Shown: positions 19,161 to 26,843 of the stretch, in pieces
Position numbering within the stretch: the first letter of the stretch is position 1
Layout of the letters: the number at the start of each line of letters is the position of its first letter
Origin: Zygnema cylindricum
Lineage: Eukaryota > Streptophyta > Zygnematophyceae > Zygnematales > Zygnemataceae
DNA length: 26,843 nt
Direction of reading: 5' to 3'
NCBI GenBank assembly: GCA_037447655.1
Contig: JBBHKE010002388.1
Coordinates: 23,542-50,384 of the forward strand
Notes under the pieces: generated by a model
Database searches by the model: none
The model's input: the letters and a program-made list of their open reading frames with translations, nothing else
What the model was told of the DNA's origin: nothing
Program-made: the position numbers and the translations under genes

Positions 19161-20355
19161 TGTTAAAATTTGTGTATTTTCTAGGTTTGAATTTATCCTA
19201 TTGTTTGTTAAATGATCTGTCTAAGTCACCCATACTTGTTGTAGTCACTGAAAAAAAAAGATAGCCATGGCTGCCTAAGTAGCCAAGGAGACAGGGAGGA
19301 GGGGATAGCCATGGCTCCCTAAGTAGCCAAGAAGAAAAGAAGGAAGGGAGCCTGTCTGGAAAGAAGGGAGCTTGTCTGGGCGTTACCAAAAGATGTTTGA
19401 ACAGAAGAGGATTTGATCCTGGTCCATCTCGTCTACGGCCATACAGATATAGCTCCCCGCTTTATCCGCTAGATGTTAGCTGATCAAAACACCCAAAGGG
19501 TTTCAATACTAAATAAAGAGGTTTGCGTCGGTATCATCAATTTAACGGTGAAACCAAACTAAAATTACATGGAAAAGTACCGCACTATAAAAATTACGGG
19601 GCGCATGAAACAAATGTCGATGACATTTGTTTCAACGGTCCCAAAATATAATCGAACGGCTCACGGGACAGCCGGCTGTACGGAATGGCAATTTCTGTGG
19701 TTTTTCAATGCGCCGACACCGGATGACACGTGGCGACGTGTAATTGGACAGCGGAGAATATGGTAATAGGACTAATGATTTAAAATCTGACATACGTCAA
19801 CGGGATGGCTATGCCGTACAATGGTCGTACGAGAAGTAAATCGAGACCAGTACCTTTGCGTACTATACAGTGATATGATTAGATCCGTATAGTAGTAATA
19901 CGGGTTCAGAGAGGGGGGGTTGTAGGACTTAGAAAAATTAGGCCGCCTCTCTTTGAGACAGCATCTGTATAAATCAGCAAACTTTGCCATTTAATATAAA
20001 CTCATTTAGTTGACCATTTTCAGTGATTCTTTTTGCTACAGACTCAAGAGAGTCTAGGCTACACAAGGTTGTTGTCGATCAGAGTTTTTGCTAGCAAGGG
20101 TGACTGCATTTCTAAGGGAAAGCAAAAGTGGGGGAATATTTCCAAATACTCATATTTTAACTTTGCATTTTGTAGGGGAACTATGGGGAAATTGAGGACA
20201 CGGAAATTCTTATTTCACAATGCTGAAGCTGTATTGGGGTTTTGACTGTCAAGGTGATAGTCATTTGGGTTTGTATAATCTTAGAGTCGGCACCATCTAG
20301 ATAAGCTTCTTTCGATCTGCTAATTCTGTTAGAGAATAGACCTCACAGAATTTTA
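19161..20355 (+). repeat. B plus-strand copy, 5' LTR (about 1195 bp)
   Basis: Starts TGTTAAAATTTGTG and ends AGAATTTTA immediately before the PBS. Its start and several internal blocks match the 3' LTR of B1. A two-unit repeat (GATAGCCATGGCTGCCTAAG, then AAGAAGGGAG units) lies at 19259-19380, a position-equivalent of the repeat in B1 at 24485-24545. A 13-bp stem hairpin lies at 19606-19634. AGGACTTAG is at 19924-19932. CGTACAA lies at 19815-19821. Confidence 0.82.
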
Positions 20356-20370
20356 GGTTATGGGCCCACC
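20356..20370 (+). other. B PBS, exact half-tRNA type, contains gag ATG
   Basis: GGTTATGGGCCCACC follows the LTR directly. All 15 bases are complementary to the plant initiator tRNA-Met anticodon arm as I recall it (GGUGGGCCCAUAACC), and the next base also fits. The ATG at 20360-20362 is the complement of the CAU anticodon and is the first Met of gag. The same 15 bases recur in B1 (26355-26369). Confidence 0.85.
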
Positions 20371-21756
20371 ATCTAGGGTGCCTATGTTTGATGGAACACA
20401 CTTCAGTTATTGGGCATTTACGATGGAGGGATTTCTTTTCGAAAAGCACTTATGGGGAATTGTTTCGGGACAAGTGAGGTGTCCGCCACCTGGCTTTGGT
20501 GGAACTCACTATGGAGAATCCTTTGGGGTTTCCCAGAAAACCATCCGGAGTTTAGATGCAACGGAAAGTGAAGGGGAAATCATTGCCATGAAAGAGGGAA
20601 AATAGGGAAGGGAAAAAGAATACGTATGGTGAGGGGAGCTAGGTTCTCGCATTCGGTTCCATTTGTAACGGTTATAAATAAAACTGAAGAAAATGACAGT
20701 AAAATTTGGGAGTACAAAAACACTATAGCAAAACATCTCATACCTAGAAACGTGTCTAAGTCCATAGCTATCACTCTTTTAAACGTAACCAAGTCTTCAA
20801 AAATTTGAGAAACATTAATTCAGATTTTAAGAGTGAGACTATACAAAAGCAACAGTTAGTAAAACAGGAAATAGAGGCATATGTTTATAAAAGCGGTAGC
20901 ATGATAGATTTTTGCAATGATATTGATGCGTTATATGTTGAGCTTTCAAGGGTAATATTTGTAGAACGGGAGGAGAGAAAGATTAACACACTAATCATGA
21001 AACTCCCAGATGAGTACGAAAACGTCATTAACCGTATGCAAGAAATGGATTACTCCTCATGGACTTGGAGCGTTACCATGGGGATGATACTTATGAGGGA
21101 AAACACTTTGAAGCTTCGTTGGGGAAGTAAGATGAGTACGAAAACATCATTAACCGTATGAAGGAAATGGATTACTTCTCATGGACTTGGAGCATTACCA
21201 TGGGAATGATTATTGTGAGGGAAAGCACTTTGGAGCTTCATTTGGGAAGTATTAAGGTGAATGCACCAACAACTGGTGGTGACTAGCGGAAGCGTGATGA
21301 GAGGAATGATAGTGACTAGCAGAAGCATGATGAGAGGGAGAAACATAAATATAAGCCTTATTGGAACTTCGGTGGAAATAGAGGAAGAGGAAAAGAAAGG
21401 GGAGCTTCGAAAGGAGGGTTTTGTTTCTTTTGTACAAAACAGGGTCACTATATGGAGGAATGTCCTTGTTTGGAAGAAATTAGAAGTTGGAATGTGAATG
21501 AGGAGGAAGAAGGGGAAGAGGAGAAATAGGATGAAGATATTTCGGAGCTTCTTCGCATCGGTAGTATGGAGAAGAAAGAAAAGCAAAACGAAATTCCTCG
21601 AAAGCAACAGTATGCTTTTGGAGGTATAAGAGAAGTTTAAAGAAAAGAGGTACTTAACGGAGTTAAGCATGATGAGGAGGTCAAGGAGTGTAGGGTAAAT
21701 GACTCAAAAATGAGAAAGTCAGATATAGAATTAAAATTGGAAAAAGGGAAAAATCA
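20360..21756 (+). pseudogene. B plus-strand copy: gag
   Basis: Starts at the PBS ATG: MGPPSRVPMFDGTHFSYWAF, MEGFLFEKHLWGIVSG, the standard opening of Copia gag. A stop (about 20603) and shifts follow. NVTKSSKI then TGA (about 20806) breaks the frame at a place where B1 also has TGA. ORF 20805-21161 holds YKSGSMIDFCNDIDALYVEL and LPDEYENVINRMQ. A 122-bp tandem duplication (21011-21254) spoils the frame. Further on are GNRGRGKERGASKGG and an intact CCHC knuckle, CFFCTKQGHYMEEC (21422-21463), then an acidic tail. It stops at 21756 against an A LTR; no pol. Confidence 0.85.
21011..21254 (+). repeat. 122-bp tandem duplication in B gag
   Basis: TGAGTACGAAAAC recurs at 21011 and 21133, and the following 120 bases match with about a dozen changes. 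The B1 copy (25560-25668, minus) has a single unit, so the duplication occurred in this copy or its line. 122 is not a multiple of three, so it shifts the frame. Confidence 0.88.
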
Positions 21757-22299
21757 AATACACATGTTTTGATACATATTGTTCCTAACTTAAAAAATGA
21801 CTAAGTCCTACACATATGTTAAAGCTTTACTAGGCATACTGACCGTAAAGCTAACTATTTCTCACAACTATAGTTCGTTTACTCGAATAAATAAGGTAAG
21901 TCATACCAAAAACCATATACGGTAGTTAACTAATTAGCAAACAACAAACTTTATATTTGACATATTGTTGAAAACTTTACATAGGATTATGATTAATCTA
22001 TTCTTTTTTTGGTCAGCATCTGTCGCCGACCACTGTCCCCCATTCATCAAGTGAATTCGGCATCGATGTGACTCCACACGTCTTTGTGGTCCTCATGTAT
22101 ATCTGTACTCCCATAGAGGATATTCCGGAGCGTATACAACGCGTGTCTAAAGAGGGAATGTTAGTGTAGATTCCCATCGTAACTGTCACACTACTACTTG
22201 CGCTTCATACTGAACCGCACTTATCAAATTTTAATAAGTCCTGAAACTTTCTCCCTTACACCCGATGGATAGAGAGGACTAAAGCTTCCCAAAACAACA
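21757..22299 (-). repeat. A-family LTR fragment (A5), minus orientation
   Basis: Starts TGTTGTTTTGGGAAGC at 22299 and corresponds to 18068-18618 of the A3 LTR. It lacks the last 225 bp, including gag leader and LTR end. The first 314 bp by plus coordinate (21757-22070) are identical to 18068-18381; the remainder is only about 70-75% similar by eye. The left edge abuts B gag directly. Confidence 0.82.
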
Positions 22300-22371
22300 A
22301 GGTCCAAGAAGCAAGCAACGCAAATGCCATTGGAGCCAACAGTAACATTGCCAACGCGTAGTGAGTAGATA

Positions 22372-23375
22372 ATGTTGGTTTTTGGAAACCTTTAGTCCTC
22401 TCTGTATCAGATTGCTATGTTGCCATGCTGCGCTGGTCACATCGCAGTCATAACAGCTTGCGTACAAGGTACTAAGTATATTGGAACGTACGGAATTGGA
22501 CTTCAAGTGACGCGAAGAAACATAGACGAAGGTGCGGAATGTGTTGGAGAAATGGAGGGCGGATCGCGAAGCGATCCGATGATTAATATTCCAAATGATT
22601 TAAATTGTACGTCGGCCGTACGAAACATAATGTGGTGGTCAAACATATGATGAATTGGACGCCACCGGAGCTACGGACGGCTGCGCCGTCAGTTTGGTGA
22701 GGGACGCGAAATCGCGTCCATCACATGATATTTATTTTGGACGGTCCCGATTCGTTTGACGGAATTTGTAAGACTTGTAAATATTTAACAATGTTTGTCC
22801 CGTGTATTAATTATTACTGTAGCTCTCAGGTACACTCACATTAATAGAGGTAGTCGATTGATTATGTACGGCTGGTATGCCTCCGTACAGTTAGTAGTAA
22901 GCTGTAGTATATATTTGTAGGACTTAGTCATTTCTAGACTTAGGAACTTTTTGGACAGAAACTGTTTCTGCTCCTTTTTGGGAATTTCATCTGAGAATTG
23001 CTCTCATTTTTATTGGCATAATTATCTGAAATTTTGCATGTGTGTTCCTCCTTGTGTGGGAAATATTGTGGAAAATTTTCAGACCTATTGTGTGTCTGAT
23101 TTGCTTGGGGCTTCATTGTGAAGTTGGTCATATTTATAAAAGTTTTGGCAGGCTGTTTTTCTGCAACTTTGACTGAGTGTTGTGATTATTCGGTTTTGTA
23201 TTATTATATGAAATTTAGTGGGAATACTTAGTGGACTAGGAAATATCTGGTCGAGTAGTTTCAGCTTGGTTTGGTTATTCTGTAGAATTCTGAGTGGAAT
23301 CAAAGGAGGCTGTTTTGGGGTAGTTTGTGGTGCTTCCGAGGGTGCATTCATGGCTGAAAAGAGCTATGAACAACA
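22372..23375 (+). repeat. A-family LTR (A4), plus orientation, about 1004 bp
   Basis: Starts TGTTGGTTTTTGGAAACC and ends ATGAACAACA. The start resembles that of A5, which points the other way 72 bp to the left. AGGACTTAG with a GTATATAT box lies at 22905-22927. CGTACAA occurs at 22461-22467 and, on the minus strand, at 22604-22610. Three short CG-rich hairpins lie between 22561 and 22720. The boundaries rest on family similarity and on the downstream leader phase; there is no paired LTR. Confidence 0.68.
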
Positions 23376-23424
23376 GATAATCCCGCCAGAAGCCAGAAAT
23401 TTATCAAAGAAGGAAGAAGAATAA
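23350..23424 (+). pseudogene. A4: gag start fragment
   Basis: ATG at 23350 begins MAEKSYEQQIIPPEARNLSK and stops at 23424. EQQIIPPEAR aligns with the EKQVMGLSSR of A1, so the Gln codon again spans the LTR end (23375); the ATG-to-end distance is 26 bases (3n+2). The leader is shorter than in A1, and the frame is open upstream to 23218. The PBS (GATAATCCCGCC) is decayed. The element is lost beyond about 23440. Confidence 0.6.
23376..23390 (+). other. A4 PBS, strongly decayed
   Basis: GATAATCCCGCCAGA occupies the place of the half-tRNA site. Only part of the family pattern remains. The assignment rests on position and reading phase. Confidence 0.4.
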
Positions 23425-23440
23425 GAGCACGAGGAGAGAA

Positions 23441-23535
23441 TAGAAGGATGAGACATTTGTTCGAGGTACCTCTAGTATCTCAAACAAAGTGAGGGAAAAA
23501 AATACAATTTTAAGAGAAATGGAAAAAATACACAT
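23441..23535. other. Short AT-rich spacer between A4 and B1
   Basis: This stretch of under 100 bases shows no similarity that I can see to either element. The five bases before the B1 3' LTR are CACAT, the candidate target duplication of B1, whose partner lies outside the window. Confidence 0.4.
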
Positions 23536-24639
23536 TGTTAAAATTTCCATTCCGTTAAAATAAGCTAGCCCTCAATTTCAAAGCACATTTTAAGTAAAGA
23601 ACGATAGGGGATGAAAGGTTTACAATCTTGGCTAGTGCATTATGATTTTTAGTCGACTTTCTGTGTGGTCAATTCCCCCAAAGAATGCAAAGTTAGAATA
23701 TGAGCGTTTGAACACATTCCCCCACTTTGAATTTCCCTTAAAAATGCCGCCACTATGGCAAGCAAGATATATGATAAAATTCACGTGTGTAAAGGCCCGA
23801 CTCCCTTGAGCCTAATGCAAAAAAAATCACTGAATATGCTCCTCTGAGTACTAAGTTATAGATGGTAAAAAATGACGTTTTGTATAGGAGCTCTCTCGGA
23901 GAGAGGTGGCTACCTAAGATTTGTCTAAGTCCTAAACCCCTCTCTAAACCCCTACTACTAATATACCTAGCCAATCAAAAGATTGTAAAGTACAAGAAAG
24001 TACAGGTGTCGCTGTACTTCTTGTACGACCATGGTACAACCATCCATAGTACAACATGGCCGTCGCCCTGATGCGTGTTAGTTCTTGAGCCATAATCGCT
24101 CTCGCCGTAATGTCCGTTGTCCACTTATGGCGTGCCACGTTTCCACCGCCTATAATAGCTCACAAATCGCCAAATGTCCACGCCGGTGCCAAATGTCCAC
24201 TGTGAGCCGTCCGATCTGAAACGGACACTTGATTTCTTTCGTTATAAATGAAATGTGGTTTCGTGCGGTCCACTATTTCGTTTGGTTTTATTCGTGTTCG
24301 TTCGTATGTCACCGTGTATAACTAAATATTGAAATGTTACCTGGAGAGAACAACGTTTTATTTAGACCAAAGGGCTAAAGGCACGGCTTCACCGTATGGC
24401 GTTCTGCAGGACATAGATTGAAATCATGGTATAGGCTTGTCTGTTTTGCTAGCCTCCAACTACCAACTTTGTCTGTCTCCTTGAATACCTAAGGCAACCA
24501 TAGCTATCTTGAATACCTAAGGCAACTATAGCTATCTTTGAGTCCTCAGTGACTACGTTAAGTGTGAGGAACCTAAAAAGACCATCTGACATACAGTGAG
24601 TTGACAAATATGGACCTAGAAAATACACACATTTTAACT
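23536..24639 (-). repeat. B1 3' LTR (about 1104 bp)
   Basis: On the minus strand it starts AGTTAAAATGTGTG (first base changed from T) right after a polypurine tract and ends GGAAATTTTAACA at 23536. The ends form a 10-bp inverted repeat, TGTTAAAATT-type. A GATAGCTATGGTTGCC-type unit is repeated at about 24485-24545. A GTAC hairpin lies at 23990-24026. CTAAGTCCT at 23925-23933 is the AGGACTTAG element. The last 130 bp match the 5' LTR poorly, so the left end is less certain than the right. Confidence 0.7.
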
Positions 24640-24651
24640 CTCCCTTTATTT
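24640..24651 (-). other. B1 polypurine tract
   Basis: Minus strand AAATAAAGGGAG directly before the LTR start. Position and composition fit plus-strand priming. Confidence 0.8.
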
Positions 24652-24659
24652 TCTAGTCT

Positions 24660-24905
24660 ACTTTTGTTTTCAACTCACAAAAAAAACAACAAAAAAATAA
24701 ATAATAACGTATATATATTTCTTTTTCTTTTCCTTTTCCCCTCATAACTTTTTAAGTGAATACCCCCATGTTTAAAGAAGTGTATTAGACGAGCAAAAAT
24801 AAACATTGCATCTTGTTGATCACACATTTTATTTTGCATGCCACTTTTAATGAATTCGAGCTCTTGGAACAAGGATTTTATCCACCTCATCTCTTTTCAC
24901 CCGAG
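24660..24905 (-). pseudogene. B1: RNase H tail
   Basis: ORF 24890-24675 reads MRWIKSLFQELEFIKSGM, then CDQQDAMFIFARL and a short basic tail. WIKxLxQELxF...CDxQ(A)AMFIA is the C-terminal block of Copia RNase H, present in A1 as WVKSMLQELGY and CDNQAPIGIA. The usual His-rich segment and VRE motif that follow are missing. Only this end of pol survives; the acid residue block and all of RT are absent. Confidence 0.78.
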
Positions 24906-25459
24906 CAAAATCTAATTTCCCGATTGTAATTGCAACAGCTAGCCCCCTCCCCAATATGCAACACTATGTCAAATCCACCCTCCCCCAAATTTATCCAAAA
25001 ATCATTAATCCTGACTAATGTTCTCATAAATTTTATATCTTCCCCACTTAAATGATTATCTATGATAATTACCCCATTTTCTGATTTTTTCCCACTTCCC
25101 CTTTTTATACGACGGAATTTTTCCCGAATCCGGAGACCCTCCCTTGTTTTGATGCTGAACGCATTCTCGGTTTTGATTTTATTCTTTATTTTGATGCCGA
25201 CGTGACTTTGAGCGACGCGATTGAAAGATGATGAGACTTTGACATCCTTATTTTTGTTGACCTTTTCTTTTCCTTATTCCAGCATTGCTTTTAATTTTCC
25301 TATTCGGTTGCCTGACTGTCATTATTCGAGTTCTTCCTTTTCCTCCTTATTCACACTCCAAGTTCTAAATTCTTCCAAACAGGACATTTTGCCATATAAT
25401 TCATTTCCTTTTGAAAGAAAGAACTCCTCCTTTTTAAGCTCTATTTTTTTCCTATTCTT
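24906..25459 (-). pseudogene. B1: post-gag internal region, no pol domains seen
   Basis: From 25460 to about 25370 the sequence still follows the B gag knuckle region and its end. The knuckle itself is damaged. Beyond that, down to 24905, it is rich in charged residues in all frames and broken by stops. I recognise no protease, integrase or RT motif, so this region spans or borders a large pol deletion. Confidence 0.55.
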
Positions 25460-26365
25460 TATTTCCGGGTTCGATGGTTTATCTGTATCTTCCTTCCTCT
25501 TATCACGCTTCCGCGAGTCACCATTATTCCTCTCATCACGCTTCCGCTAGTCACCACCAACATTGTCAGTGCATTCATCCTATCACTTCCCCTACGAAGC
25601 TCTAAAGTGCTTTCCCTCACAAGATTCATCCCAATGGTAATGCTCCAATTCCATGAGGAGTAATCCATTCCCTGTTTATGGTTAATGGTGTTTTTAAAGG
25701 TGTTTTCCTACTTTTTTGGAAGTTTTATAATAGTGTGTTATTCTTTTTCTCCATGGATTCTACATATTGTGCACTAGCAAGCTCAACAAATAATACAACA
25801 ATATCGTTGCAAAACTCTATCACGCTACCGCTTTTATAAACATAGGCTTATATTTCTTGTTTACCAACTGCATTCTATGTATAGTCTCACAATTATAAGT
25901 TTTAATTAGTGTTTCTCAGATTTGTGAAGACTTGGTTATGTTTATAAAGTATTGATTTAGACACATTTCAAAGTATGAGATGTTTTGCTGTAGTGCTTTT
26001 GTAGTCCCAATTTTTTTTATCTTTTTCTTCAATTTTTTGTTTAGTTATAACTCCTAAAAGTGGAACAATAGCCAAAACCCTAACTCCCCTCACCACACAT
26101 GTTCTTTTACCCTTCTCCCCTTTTCCCTTTTCCATGGCAATGATTTTCCCTTTACCTTCCGTTGCATGTGAACTCCGGTTGGTTTTATGGGAAGCCTTAG
26201 ATGAATCTCGATAGTGAGTTCCACCAAAGTCCGGCAGCGAACATATCTCACTTTTCCTGAAACAAATCCACATAAGTGCTAATCGAAAAGCAATCCCTCC
26301 ATCATAAATTCCCAATAAGTGAAGTTTGGTGCATCAAACATCGGCACCATAGATGGTGGGCCCAT
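25460..26365 (-). pseudogene. B1: gag
   Basis: Starts at the ATG in the PBS (26365-26363): MGPPSMVPMFDAPNFTYWEF, MEGLLFD then a stop. It is colinear with the plus-strand B gag at 20360-21500. Both share the stretch KSS(K/Q)I-stop-ETLI, with TGA at the same place (near 25918 here). ORF 25668-25459 holds MDYSSWNWSITIGMNL and a Ser/Arg-rich region. The 122-bp duplication of the other copy is absent. Together the two copies form inverted arms about 1 kb long. Confidence 0.83.
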
Positions 26366-26369
26366 AACC
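26355..26369 (-). other. B1 PBS, exact half-tRNA type
   Basis: Minus strand GGTTATGGGCCCACC, identical to the site at 20356-20370, although the LTR bases just before it differ. Conservation here against drift elsewhere fits a functional constraint in the past. Confidence 0.85.
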
Positions 26370-26642
26370 AGTAACTTTGAGACCTCTATTGGTCCTCAGA
26401 GTGAGCATATCACAAAAAGCTTATCTAGATAGTGCCGACTCCAAGTTGATAAAACCCCGATTTATTGACACTTACAAAATCAGCACCCAAAAAAAGCTTC
26501 ACCTTTGTGAAAGAAGACTTTATGTGTGCTCAATTCCCCCACAAAATGTAAAGTTTAAATATGAGCATTTGGACACATTCCCCCACTTTGACTTTCCCTT
26601 ATAAATGGCACCACCCAGGCAGAAAATATCAGACCAGCTTCA
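26370..26642 (-). repeat. B1 5' LTR, end portion, interrupted
   Basis: Downstream portion of the LTR. AGATAAGC and GAGTCGGCACTATCTAG match 20283-20305 of the plus copy, and the CAATTCCCCCA / CCCCCACTTTGA blocks (26530-26590) match the 3' LTR at about 23668-23730. Similarity continues to CTTCA at 26642 and is then cut by an A-type LTR. The remaining LTR must lie beyond that insertion. Confidence 0.7.
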
Positions 26643-26843
26643 TGTTGTTCTGACACAATTACTGGCACTGAAGATGAAGAAGATGCAGCAGTAGTCATCG
26701 TAGAACAAATCAAGAGAGGAAGCTTCCACAAATAGCGATGGCTGAACATAAACTTTGACAGACTATTACTTTCAGAAAAACTTCCCAATGGTCCTGAAAA
26801 TTTGCCACAATTTAGCTAACATACAAAAAAACACACACATAAA
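26643..26843 (-). repeat. A-family LTR end (A6), runs off the window
   Basis: Minus-strand LTR end ...GTGTCAGAACAACA at 26643, the same last eight bases as the A1 3' LTR. An ATG at 26698-26696 begins MTTAASSSSSVPVIVSEQ, the family A leader; ATG to LTR end is 56 bases (3n+2). No PBS follows, so this is a 3' LTR or solo LTR whose flank is B1. CTTCA (26638-26642) is the candidate 5-bp target duplication. The rest lies outside the window. Confidence 0.68.

Noticed and set aside
21179-21670. 163-codon ORF on the minus strand with hydrophobic segments
   Set aside because: It lies antisense to the B gag with its knuckle and acidic tail. The LLLFLL-like composition is the mirror of a Glu/Lys-rich coding strand.
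25221-25550. 109-codon plus ORF rich in Ser and Phe
   Set aside because: Antisense to the charged post-gag region of B1.

Overview
This window holds nested and decaying LTR retrotransposons of the Copia (Ty1/copia) superfamily. I found no host protein gene, rRNA, tRNA gene or CRISPR array. The DNA is AT-rich and every pol reading frame is broken. A plant genome is the best guess, though I am only moderately sure. One family carries the usual plant Copia-type primer-binding site (PBS). The PBS of another matches, as I recall it, the anticodon arm of the plant initiator tRNA-Met. The LTRs also repeatedly carry CGTACAA, the site of plant SBP-box factors. I name the three families A, B and C for this report only.

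Layout. 1-2356: AT-rich sequence with TTTA arrays and two 16-bp minisatellites, no recognisable gene. 2357-7440 and 13107-13936: family C on the minus strand. A long copy (C1) runs from gag through protease, integrase, RT and RNase H to a polypurine tract and an LTR (2997-3450). That LTR is followed by a PBS and the gag start of a second, truncated copy (C2), so the two are in tandem. 7441-13106: element A1 on the plus strand, complete in structure with two LTRs, inserted inside the gag of C1. 13937-16503: A2 (minus), internally deleted. 16504-18618: A3 (minus), gag and LTR only. 18720-21756: a B LTR fragment (minus), then a B copy on the plus strand (LTR, PBS, gag). 21757-23440: two A-type LTRs in opposite orientation. 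23536-26642: B1 (minus), with LTRs, gag and only the tail of RNase H. 26643-26843: the end of one more A-type LTR (A6), inserted in the 5' LTR of B1 and running off the window.

The main observation concerns the LTR/gag junction. In family A the gag start codon lies inside the LTR. The reading frame then runs through the LTR end and a half-tRNA type PBS (complementary to the anticodon arm of initiator tRNA-Met) into gag. In six LTR copies the distance from start codon to LTR end is 59, 59, 59, 56, 44 or 26 bases, always 3n+2, so the boundary always falls at the same codon phase. In family B the AUG of gag is the complement of the primer tRNA anticodon, inside the PBS. Each LTR of family A therefore carries its own start codon and a short Ser/Thr/Ala/Pro-rich gag leader.

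All elements look inactive: stop codons, frameshifts, mutated protease or zinc-knuckle residues and large deletions are present throughout. The nesting order is C first, then A1 into C1; B1 first, then A6 into its LTR.
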